Shown here: positions 55,430 through 64,000 of the stretch, piece after piece
How the letters are laid out: the number at the start of each line of letters is the position of its first letter
How positions within the stretch are numbered: the stretch's first letter is position 1
From: Heterobilharzia americana
Lineage: Eukaryota; Platyhelminthes; Trematoda; Strigeidida; Schistosomatidae
Assembly: GCA_944470555.2 (NCBI GenBank)
Contig: OX104129.1
Location: 84,404,820 to 84,468,819, forward strand
Reading direction: 5' to 3'
DNA length: 64,000 bases
Notes under the pieces: model-generated
Database searches by the model: none
Seen by the model: only the letters and a program-made list of their open reading frames with translations
Told to the model about the DNA's origin: nothing
Program-made: the position numbers and the translations under genes

Positions 55430-55690
55430 TTGGCTGATGGTCACGCTATATCGTGAACTGACAGAAGTTGGAAATATGGCTCATTGGATTCCGACACGGT
55501 GACTCAATGTTAACGTGCTGGTCGCGGAACCTGAAGGGTCTGGGTTCGATCTCTGGCGGGGTCATAGGTGAGCACTGCTGAGGAGTCGCATACTAGGACG
55601 AAACAGCTGTCTAGTGCTTCCAGCTGATCGATGTCTCTCTAATTCATGTCAGTCCATGACGAATACCAATATGAATTCAATCTTTACAAT
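55430..55690 (+). mobile_element. Full-length-like hammerhead retroposon (Sm-alpha-like)
   Basis: Order: leader (ATCGTGAACTGACAGAAGTT), tRNA-like Pol III promoter (GACTCAATGTTAACGTG box-A region; GGGTTCGATCTCTGG box B), hammerhead ribozyme at 55571-55618, and 3' end (CCATGACGAATACCAATATG). Schistosome Sm-alpha repeats have this combination, and their ribozymes process multimeric transcripts. This is the best-preserved copy in the window. Confidence 0.8.
55571..55618 (+). ncRNA. Hammerhead ribozyme, complete predicted core
   Basis: Type I layout. Stem I: AGCACT (55571-55576) with AGTGCT (55613-55618). Core: CTGAGGA 55578-55584 (C3, G5, G8 present), stem II GTC/GAC with loop, GAAA 55600-55603 (G12 present), minimal stem III CAG/CTG, then TC with cleavage expected after C at 55611. 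All catalytic nucleotides are present. The one stem II blemish is a G-G mismatch at 55588/55596. Activity is an inference from structure. Confidence 0.85.
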
Positions 55691-56239
55691 TTCAGCAAAA
55701 GACGCAATTTTACTAAGGAAACACAACGAATGTTGTTGATCAACAAGTCATGTTTTGTAATACTTCAAATGTCAGAAAAATACAGAATTCATTGACCATG
55801 CAACACCTACTGGGTGAGAACTAACGAATGACCTACCTACCTATTCGAAGCTTTCTCTGTACTTCGGTCAACCTTCGGAACCTACACCTTTCGGTCAAGA
55901 AATATGACAATTCGGGAACTGAAATCTCGAACAAAATACCGCACACAAATAGGATTCACAACTTTGAAGAAAAGAGTCATTTCAACTTTTCATGACTAAC
56001 TAAATACTAAGGATATGCAACGCATGTTACGGCTATGCAATACCTTTAGAAGCCTAAGCCTACGGCTAATAAGTGATATTTTACTAAAAATAACCTCTCC
56101 TCAAATTAAAATGCATGTCTCAGTGCTCAAATTGCATCAAGTTTGCGCTTCGAATAAAAAACAATGCTATACATAGTAAGTGTTGAAAGAACTGATGGAA
56201 ATCAATGTTCCGTACTAATTGAATGAGCTTTCAGTCAGT

Positions 56240-57120
56240 CAGAATCGACGTGGGAACCTGCATTACTGCGTTAGCTTCCAGGTTTATACACCTCATATCG
56301 GCACATCAAGCAAGACATAACCAAGCGTTTAAGATAAACAAGAAAGCAGTTCAACATGCAGGAAGTCGTGGAAAAGAAAACAAAGAAGAAAAAAGAAATT
56401 CGGTGAGATAATTAGGACGACGATAGTATGTGGTCATAAATGTGCCACTGTTAACGATTCTGTGGCAAACCATATAGTCTAGAACCATTCCTATTTCAGT
56501 TGCCACCTGAACACCAACCAGGAAGTTTACACCCCGCTACTCGCATCAGACAAATAGTTAAAGACTTCAGGAATTATCACGTTTTCCTATTTTTAATTAA
56601 GAATTGTTTCGTACCTAAAGGTACTTGATTTAACACTAGACGACAGGGAAGACAATGACCGGACACTCCTAAGACACGTACTAATCACCTAAGTCAATAT
56701 ACGTTTATAACTTCATCAGGTGACTAATCTCTTCTGCACGACTTCTTTAAAGTTATTTTTCATGTGTGTCACATAGTAAAACATCATTTTAGCGGGAACT
56801 CTACCCCTGACTTCTGCATTACTGATGCAGTAATTCGGCAATATACAACCACTGTTAAGAAGGCAACATTGGTTGCACACCTGAAGTCTTCCCATTTCTT
56901 ACATATTTAATGGTCATGTCTGACGGTCATATAGTAGAAAAGAGCGAACTACTTCACCGAATACTCAACGCTCAATAGACAATTGGACATCTATCTCAGC
57001 GACATCATAGGTGGTGTCGGTTGGAAAAGCTAATCGAGCCATTTGTATCTGTGACAATATTTCGTAGGTTACTGACCCATCAGAGCTGATCGGAATTTCG
57101 AAGTATATGAATTAGTTAGT
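56240..57120 (-). mobile_element. Ancient RTE-B-like copy, left of the RTE-A insertion
   Basis: CCTGCATTACTGCGTTAGC, CCTCATATCGGCACATCAAG and later AATGGTCATGTCTGACGGTC, CAATTGGACATCTATCTCAG follow RTE-B text with many changes. 56840-57110 matches 61545-61795 in reverse. Confidence 0.6.
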
Positions 57121-57655
57121 GAGGTGAGGCACTTCACTTTTCAATCTTTTCAGTCCTTACTGTACAGTTCAGTTGAGCAGAGTACTTTTTGCTTAAGGAA
57201 GTAATGCTATACGCACACCTGTAAAACCATGAGAACCAGTCTTCAAATCTCCGGAAACCCAAAGACTGAATTTTAAAGATATAACCATACTGGCCAAGTG
57301 AGGTTAAGTGAATAAGCCGCTCATACACGTCCATAACCCAAGCTGCTAGAGTTTTGACTACTAAAGCTTGTCGGCCAAATTAACGGAGGTTGTGGACATT
57401 AAAGCTACAACGTTTGATTTGGAGAGTGGTTTCAGTCAACTAATGATACTGTTCCATGAACTCAAATCGTTATGAAAGGCATCAAAGCTGAAATAAAATA
57501 AAGATAATGTAGGAGCAATCTTACACAGGTAACCGTAGTCCAACATACAGAAACAGTTATCAGACATCCTCACTCCACAAAGTCTACGTTTCACAGGTGT
57601 ACAATAGAAATCCCTACATCAGAGTGTTATATACTTGACTATTTATACGAAGTCA
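57121..57655. other. No recognised feature
   Basis: AT-rich sequence; the minus-strand frame 57334-57134 has no homology that I can name. Confidence 0.4.
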
Positions 57656-57666
57656 TACGTCACAAT
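57656..57666. repeat. Target-site duplication, left copy
   Basis: TACGTCACAAT, repeated at 61276-61286 around the plus-strand RTE-A copy. Confidence 0.8.
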
Positions 57667-57865
57667 TAATCTCGCCTAGTTATCAAGTTCACTAGTTACT
57701 AGCCGGTCCTAAACCCGGATAAAGAGGGAAGGTTAGGCATAGGGTTAGCAAACCTGCCCAGTAAAACCAACCCAAATACTAAAGAAACTTCAAAGCACAG
57801 ACAAAATATAAAAAATAAATACAAACTTATTCCTCTTTGGAATCCGAGAGGTGAAATGATGCCAG

Positions 57866-58420
57866 TTGGTGAAAGCCTTTGGGAAGCCAATTGGCCGATA
57901 TGTCTTCTCTCCCTCGATGAAAGCGAAAGTAATCGTGCTGACATGGAATGTCCGCACCATGTTTCAACCCAGCAAGGCAACCCAGATCGCAAGCGAGATG
58001 AAGAGGTGTCACATTGAAGTGTTAGGAATTTGCGAAAGCAGATGGAATGGGAGTGGACTCTCCAAACTGTCAACTGGAGAATCAATAATCTACTCTGACA
58101 TTGTCACACAGACGACAACCACGAGCACACTGAGTTATGGAGTGGCTATCATAATGTCCCCAACAGCATCGAAGTCCCTCATGCAGTGGGGACCAATCTC
58201 CTCCTGCTGGATCATAACAGCGAGGTTCAACTCAAAAGGAAGGAAGGAAGGTCACAATCATACAATGCTACGCTATGCACCTACAAATAATGCAGAGCAA
58301 GAGGAGAAGAAGGAAGAACTCTACAGACAGTTGCAATCAGTAATGGACAGGACCCCACCCCAGAGAGTGACATCATCGAAGGCTCTCTTTCATGCAGTGG
58401 GAACCAGTCTCCTTCTGTAG
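57866..58420 (+). pseudogene. RTE-A endonuclease remnant
   Basis: N-terminal half of the APE-type endonuclease (TWNVRTMFQPSKATQIASEM, EVLGICESRWNGSG, YGVAIIMSPTASK). Frame is lost before the GDMNAKLG and SDHYLV motifs. A segment of the coding (AAGGAAGGAAGGTCACAATC region) reappears at about 58440-58570, indicating a tandem duplication of about 190 bp. Confidence 0.8.
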
Positions 58421-59345
58421 AAACATGACAGCAAGATGGATTCAACTCAAAAGGAAGGAAAGTCAAAATTATTCAGTGCTGCGCTACACGCCAACAAATA
58501 ATGCACATGAAGAGAAGAAGGAGGAATTCCACAGACAACAGCAATCAGTACTAAACAAGACTCCACTCCAGTTGGCAACATCAAAATTTTAATGCATCAA
58601 GTGACATCAATGCCAAACTGCGAGGAGAGGACAACACAGGAAGATAACTCATCATGGGTCGATAAACACTCGGTGAAATGATGAATGAGAATCGAGAACT
58701 GTTTGCAGACTTCAGCGAATTCAACGATTTGGTGATTGGAGGCTAGGCAGTGTGCATAAACACAAGGATATTCACAAGGCAGCGACATGGATTTCACCAG
58801 ATACCAGGATACACTGAAAATCACACCGACTTCATCTCAATGTGAAGAAAGTGCAGACGCAGTCAGCCTACTGAACACAAGATCAGATCAAGAAGGGGAG
58901 CAGATGTAGGTTGACACCACTCACTATCTACTGCAAGAAACCTTCCAAATCAAATTGAAAGCCGTCAAACAAATCGGTAATAGACCACAGTTTAAGTTCA
59001 ACACCCAGAACAGAAACTGAACTGAAGTACGAAACAACAAAGGACATCTTCACGTCCTCAGCCATTAGGAAAAAATGGGACGCATTAGGCAACATCCCTG
59101 AAGAAACCTGCGTCCAAGAACACCAGAACCTTTTGAAAGAGATACAGAAAAAGAAACCTGCATAACCGTATTAGGAAGGAAGAAGAAGCAAGACCAGCAA
59201 TGCATCTCAACGGACACACAGAAGCTGATAGCTGAGGGAGAGGAAGATGGTGAAGCAGAAGATGAACCAGTGCAGCGCAGTGCAAGGATGAACAACGAAA
59301 AGAGGAACTGAGAACAATGTATAAAACACTACACTGGACAAACAA

Positions 59346-59877
59346 ATGAAGAAGAGTGCACTCAAAGACAAAAAACACTTCTACAACACATTGGCAAGTA
59401 AAGCAGAACAAGTTGCTGGTAGGAGAGACCTGACAACACTATATAAAATAACCAGGTTACTATCTGGAAAGAGATCAACACAGATGAAACTTATGAAACA
59501 TAGTGAAGGGAACCTAGTTACCAAAGAAGAGAAACAAAGGAAACAATGGGCTGACCACTTCAAAAAACTCTTGAATCGACCACCACATGCAACTCGTCCA
59601 GAAATACCACCAGCAGCTCAACCACAGAACTATCAGTGAACACAAGCCCTTCGACAAAAGCAGAAGTGAACTCCTGAACGCCATAAGGTTGCTGAAATCC
59701 GGGAAAACAGCAGGACCAGATGTAATTCCTCCACAAGCACTGAAAACAGACGCAGAGACAACAGCGGACATCCTCAAACAACTATTGCAGAAGGTTTGCA
59801 AGGAAGCATGGAAAGGTACCTGCCGATCGATTGGAAGAAGGGCTACCTTGTCAAACTCACAAACAAGGAAGACCTAA
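59346..59877 (+). pseudogene. RTE-A linker and RT N-terminal remnant
   Basis: Two frames: KHFYNTLASKAEQVAGRRDL ... KQWADHFKKLLNRPP (linker) and LLNAIRLLKSGKTAGPDVIP (RT motif 0-1). Continues in pieces through RT domain A (near 60100-60170) and beyond. Confidence 0.75.
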
Positions 59878-61275
59878 GTGCTTGCAAGAACTGACGCGAA
59901 ATCATGCTCCACACCTGTCCACCCCAAGCAAAATATAAGGCCGTATCATCCTGGAGAGACTAAACGATGAGCTGGATTCAAAATTACGACCGAAACAGGC
60001 TGAATGGCTGACTTCAGGAAGTACAAATCATGTGCGGATCAGATTGCAGTGCCACGCTATGCATCACCATAGAACAGAGCGTAGAAGGACAGTCAACTCT
60101 CTACTTCAACTCCATCGATTTCAAAACGGCCTTCGACAGCGTCGACCGAGAAGTAGTTTGGCAGCTGCTTCAACACTACGGAGTACTATGAACCTTCATC
60201 AGCCTCATTCAACAGCTATATGACAACGCTACATGCCAAGTGCTTCACAATGGAAAGCTCAGTGACGCCTTTGAAGTGAAGACAGGAAGGAACAAGACAA
60301 GGCTGCCTATTATCATCCATGATCTTCCTGATTGTGTTGGACTGGATCATGCAGCAAACCGTGAGGAGCGAGAAGAGGGGCATACGTTGGCTGGACTGAT
60401 GGAAAGACCCCAGAAGAAGACTTGGGCTTCGCCCATGACGATTTATGTCTAATGTCTCGTCGCACAAACTCGAAGATCCACAGGCGAAAACTAACAGGTT
60501 GATAGAAGAGGCAGCGATGGAAGACGGGACTTCAAGTAAATGTAGAGAAGATAGAGGTGATGAAGATACCGAACCAACAACAACAAGCACCAGTCACCAT
60601 CAACGGGAGAAATCTAAAGGAGGTCTCTTTCGCCTACCACCTAGGCGGCAGCATCCTCCCAACTACAGGCGGTGGCACAGATGAGGACGTCAAAGGCAGT
60701 ATCGAAAAGACAGCAAGGCAAGCCTTCCTTCATTAACCTGAAATCAATGCGGAGATCGACTGCACTCCAATCCACTAAGCATAAAGCGTGGACAAGATCC
60801 GGATTTTCAACACCAACGTCAAGTCAGTGCTTCTATAAAGTTCAGAAACTTGGCACGTCACGAAAAACACTCTAACAAACTAAAGACACACATCATCAAC
60901 AGCTGCCATCTACAATCACTCGATACTGAACATCAGATGGCCAGAAAGAATAAGCAACAAGGAAATTTGGTCTGGCTGGCAAGGAACCACCCTAGAACCC
61001 ATCACCCAATAAATATGCATAGGGATTGGGCATGTACTGAGAAGACCATTCGGGGACATCACGCACCAGGCCAGGCCCTCGAGTGGAACCCAAAGGGGAG
61101 ACGACATGCTGGGCTTCCGAGGGTCACATGGAGGAGATAGTGTGAAGAAGAAATGAAAGCTTCTGGGAAGTGGTGGAGCCAGGTCGAAAAGACTGAAGGG
61201 AACAGAGTGAAATGGAGACGTGCTACTGAAGCCATATGTTCCACTAGGAAGCCAAGAGAATAATAATCATAATAA

Positions 61276-61286
61276 TACGTCACAAT
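61276..61286. repeat. Target-site duplication, right copy
   Basis: Second TACGTCACAAT, after the AAT-type tail. Confidence 0.8.
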
Positions 61287-61539
61287 CGCATTGAACGTGA
61301 CTGAAATTGACGAATGCTGCTCTGGTGGTCATAGATGTAAGGTTACAAAGCTCACTAGCTACACATCCACCAGCACATAAAACTATCCAGGTACACAAAC
61401 GTTCCGACAACTTCCAACGGTTCACCACCAATAGTGAGTGTATATACAGACTCTTACCAATCTTGGAGAAACACTTTGCACTTCAACAGTTCAATGCACA
61501 TTACATACACGTGAAAAGTGATCGCTAATTGACCGAGAA

Positions 61540-61795
61540 ACCTTTATGAACAACCGCTCCACGTAAGTGGGAAGTCAAACTAACTCTGATGGCTCAGTAA
61601 CCTACGAAATATCGTCACGGATACAAATGGCTTGATTGCTTTTTCCAACTGAGATAGATGTCCAGTTGTCTATTAAGCGTTGAGTATTCGGTGAAGTAGT
61701 TGGCTCTGTTTTACTGTGCAACCATCGTAGATGACCCTCGAATGTGTAAGAAATGGGGAGGCTTCAGGTGTCTAACCAATGTTGCCTTCGCAGCA
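61540..61795 (+). mobile_element. RTE-B-like fragment, inverted relative to 56840-57110
   Basis: Reverse complement matches GGCAACATTGGTTGCACACC and GAATACTCAACGCTCAATAG of the left block. The two blocks flank the RTE-A copy in inverted orientation. Confidence 0.6.
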
Positions 61796-62012
61796 GTGGT
61801 TGTGTTACCAAATAATCATCATCATCATCATTATCAACATAGGACCAGGCATTACTGCGTAACGGTCCGAGTTGCCACACCTCATATCAGCACATCAAGT
61901 AAAAAGGTAGTGAGGTGAAGGATGAAGATAAGTGAATGCAGTCAAAAGAAATATAAAGTATGAGAAGAAAGGAAAGAGGAGTGACAAAATAGTGAGATTC
62001 GGTATAGCGTTG

Positions 62013-62617
62013 TTAAGATGAGGATAATGTGTGTATACATCTGCGCCACTGACTTCGGTTCTGAGCCATATCACCTAGGGTCTCCAACCACTGGTTCCTC
62101 TTGTCCCGTGGACCCCAACCACCTAGTCTGCATCGTCCTACATGGCTTAAACCAACAGTCAGAGACTTCATACATTGGTGCCATGTTTTAGTCTGGCCAC
62201 CTCGGGCCTTTTTCCAGCCTGAACCCACCTCAGCCAACATTGTGTGACGAGGCAATCGGTGACTAGGCATACGTAGTACGTGTCCCAACCATCTCAGTCG
62301 ATGAAGGTTCACAACCTCGTCGACTGACTTACCTCTTCTCCCTAAAACTCTACACCTAACTTCTGCATTACTCACATGGTGACACCACGGAATACGTCCT
62401 ATACTACGAAGGCAACGGTGGTCAAATACCTGAAACCTTCTCATGTCTTCCACTTTCAATGGCCATGTTTCACAGCCATACAGTAGAACAGAGCGGACTG
62501 CTGTGCAGTACACGCGACCCTTAATAGACAAACGAATATCACGGCGGCGCCATAGGTGGCGCAAATTGGCAAAAGCCAATCGAGCCTTTTGTATCCGTGC
62601 AGAAATCTCATCGGCAA
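62013..62617 (-). pseudogene. RTE-B C-terminal region, displaced by a 1-nt deletion
   Basis: Continuation in a second frame: AFANLRHLWRRRDIRLSIKG, CTAVRSVLLYGCETWPLKVE, RCLRSIGRIPWCHHVSNAEV, RLRWLGHVLRMP and KARGGQTKTWHQCMKSLTVG. No further stops until the natural end near 62013. Confidence 0.85.
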
Positions 62618-64000
62618 CTAACCCACCGGGTTGATCCTACTTCCCAGGTAAGTGAAGTGGTCAACACACTCAACCACTTCACTCTCTATTGTTAACCGCG
62701 GTACCGCTGAAGACCAGTCCTGGAGCAAAAATTTGCATTTGGGTGGTGAAAATCGCATCCCAAACATTCTCAAATTCCCACTCAAAGTGTTCAGAAGACT
62801 CTGCATCTTGTCAGCGTCTTCACCTAACAGGACTATGTCATCTGCATATTCTAGATCTAAGGAAAATTCACCTGTGATCCGGTCAACGTCTTTGTAATTA
62901 GGTGACGAGAGGGAAACCTCCATAAGAATATCTATGATAAAATTAAATAAGAATGGGGATAGTGGGCATCCTTGACGGACACCACTTGATGAGTATAGCT
63001 CCCTGGACAACTCACCATAGGCTCTAACATGCCCACAAGTGTTCGAGTAGAGAGCTTTCAATAAGGTGATGTACTTACTAGGCACGCCTTTCAGTGACAG
63101 ACACTGCCATAAGACTTCTCGATCAACGGAGTCAAATGCCGCCTTCAGGTCGAGAAATACAGCTATTGTCGGGCGTCTGTAAGCATGCCTATGTTCCAGG
63201 ACCTGGCGCAGTGTGAATATTTGGTCGATACATCCACGGCCAGGTCTAAAGCCTGCCTGGTTTTCTCGGGCTTGCTGTTCCCGAGCTCCACTCAGGCGTC
63301 GGAGAATTATAGAACTTAGGATCTTAGACACTATGTTTGTCAGGCTGATTCCTCTGTGGTTATCACAAGAGGACTTCTCGCCTTTCTTGAAGACTGGGAT
63401 GATCAGTGACTTAGACCAGTCGGAGGGGATCGTATTTGATTCCCATATACTGGCTAACACTTCCGTTAGCCTGACTAAGAGAACTCTACCACCATTCTTG
63501 TATACCTCAGCAGGTAGTCCGTCTGGTCCTGCTGCCCTTCCCCGTTTCAGGCTACCTACCGCTTTCTCAACTTCTTCTAGTGTTGGGGGACCTGTCTCTA
63601 TGTCCCATTCAGGGTCCGACTGGATAGCGGGCAGCGCAATGGTGGCTGGAGGCCAGTTAAACTGTTCCTCAAAGTGTTCTGCCCATCGTCCCAGTCGCCT
63701 TCCCTGCGAGTGAATCGCCGATCCGTCCTTCTCCGCTATAACCTCACTAACTGTTGTTGACCATTTCCCCCCAGTCTCCTTAATAAGTCTAAATAACTGT
63801 CTACTGTTACCGATCGCCGCTGCCTTTTCCATCTCTTTAGCCTTTGCTGCCCACCACTGTTCACGATCGTTGCGCAGACTTTTCGTCAGTTTATTTTTAA
63901 GTTGCGCTCGCTCTTCATTGTACTCAGAGCCTGCAGGGATGCATTCACGTGCATCCATTAGTTTGGAAGAAGCTGCTGATATCCACTGGCTCTTTTTAGC
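62618..64000 (-). CDS. RTE-B reverse transcriptase (partial at right edge)
   Basis: Open from the edge (AKKSQWISAASSKLMDAREC) through KRGRAAGPDGLPAEVYKNGG, FKKGEKSSCDNHRGISLTNI, AGFRPGRGCIDQIFTLRQVL, domain A VFLDLKAAFDSVDREVLW, domain B SSGVRQGCPLSPFLFNFIID and domain C LEYADDIVLLGE with an intact YADD box, then FSPPKCKFLL and YLGSRINP. All RT catalytic Asp residues are present. It stops at 62618 because of a missing base around 62629 compared with the 48145-49067 copy. Confidence 0.92.
   Translation of the reverse strand, partial: AKKSQWISAASSKLMDARECIPAGSEYNEERAQLKNKLTKSLRNDREQWWAAKAKEMEKAAAIGNSRQLFRLIKETGGKWSTTVSEVIAEKDGSAIHSQGRRLGRWAEHFEEQFNWPPATIALPAIQSDPEWDIETGPPTLEEVEKAVGSLKRGRAAGPDGLPAEVYKNGGRVLLVRLTEVLASIWESNTIPSDWSKSLIIPVFKKGEKSSCDNHRGISLTNIVSKILSSIILRRLSGAREQQARENQAGFRPGRGCIDQIFTLRQVLEHRHAYRRPTIAVFLDLKAAFDSVDREVLWQCLSLKGVPSKYITLLKALYSNTCGHVRAYGELSRELYSSSGVRQGCPLSPFLFNFIIDILMEVSLSSPNYKDVDRITGEFSLDLEYADDIVLLGEDADKMQSLLNTLSGNLRMFGMRFSPPKCKFLLQDWSSAVPRLTIESEVVECVDHFTYLGSRINPVG

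Larger units (their letters stand above)
57667..61275 (+). mobile_element. Full-length RTE-A copy, degenerate coding (3609 bp)
   Basis: From the element's 5' end (CTCGCCTAGTTATCAAGTTC ... AAACCCGGATAAAGAGGGAA) to the 3' end (TATGTTCCACTAGGAAGCC, AATAATCATAATAAT tail), with an 11-bp duplication on both sides. Endonuclease begins in 57866-58420 (TWNVRTM, GICESRWNGSG) and has an internal duplication near 58315-58560. RT pieces follow in 59587-61140 in several frames (SGKTAGPDVIPPQALK; FNGLR-like). Roughly 320 bp longer than the 5447-8735 copy. More decayed than that copy, so older. Confidence 0.87.
61808..64000 (-). mobile_element. Long RTE-B non-LTR retrotransposon, 5' end beyond the window
   Basis: 3' end at left with an ATC-repeat tail (61816-61832) and AGGACCAGGCATTACTGCGT. 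Coding reaches the right edge of the window without a stop apart from one 1-nt deletion, so it is the best-preserved LINE here. The endonuclease part would lie to the right of the window. Confidence 0.92.

Noticed and set aside
57699..58085. Minus-strand frames opposite the RTE-A 5' end
   Set aside because: Antisense shadows of the element's 5' region and endonuclease.

Overview
The window is animal nuclear DNA from a trematode flatworm, most likely Schistosoma. The evidence is AT-rich introns, two long multi-exon host genes with GT-AG splice sites, very short introns, and a dense load of schistosome-type retroelements: RTE-clade LINEs, Penelope-like elements, tRNA-derived SINE-like repeats, and a short retroposon carrying a hammerhead ribozyme like the schistosome Sm-alpha repeat. 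Species is not determined. Subfamily names are not assigned; 'RTE-A' and 'RTE-B' are labels used only here.

Two convergent host genes are recognised. On the + strand, exons between about 1.8 and 27.1 kb encode a protein whose C terminus is a NOV/DUF3883 domain (plant NO VEIN-like, PF13020-type). Six consecutive exons (10389-27075) join with matching splice phases and end in TGA at 27073-27075. A further exon (1827-2333) probably belongs to the same gene, with a missing exon in between. On the - strand, exons from 54709 down to 33055 encode the C-terminal two thirds of an NRDE2 homologue, a nuclear HAT-repeat protein of RNA silencing and exosome control. Its N-terminal exons are not seen. The two 3' ends face each other across about 6 kb (27076-33054).

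The rest is retroelement sequence, mostly inside the introns. RTE-A (3' tails of AAT repeats) has two nearly complete copies with target-site duplications, 5447-8735 (-) and 57667-61275 (+), plus at least eleven truncated or internally deleted copies. RTE-B (3' tails of ATG/ATC-like repeats) has one long, almost intact copy running off the right edge (61808-64000, -) and many 3' fragments. Penelope-like elements (RT plus GIY-YIG endonuclease) lie at 2860-3480, 14980-15540, 21495-21715, 25540-26070, 27229-28880 and 46090-47180. Hammerhead retroposons are scattered on both strands; the copy at 55571-55618 keeps a complete predicted ribozyme core.

Structural points worth attention: inverted or direct pairs of near-identical retroelement fragments bracket individual exons of both genes; the NRDE2 gene has two homopolymer-associated frame breaks and two candidate micro-introns (38 and 31 nt); several SINE-like repeats form snap-back inverted pairs; and microsatellites sit immediately upstream of three NRDE2 splice acceptors. 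All statements come from reading the sequence; no alignment or database search was run.
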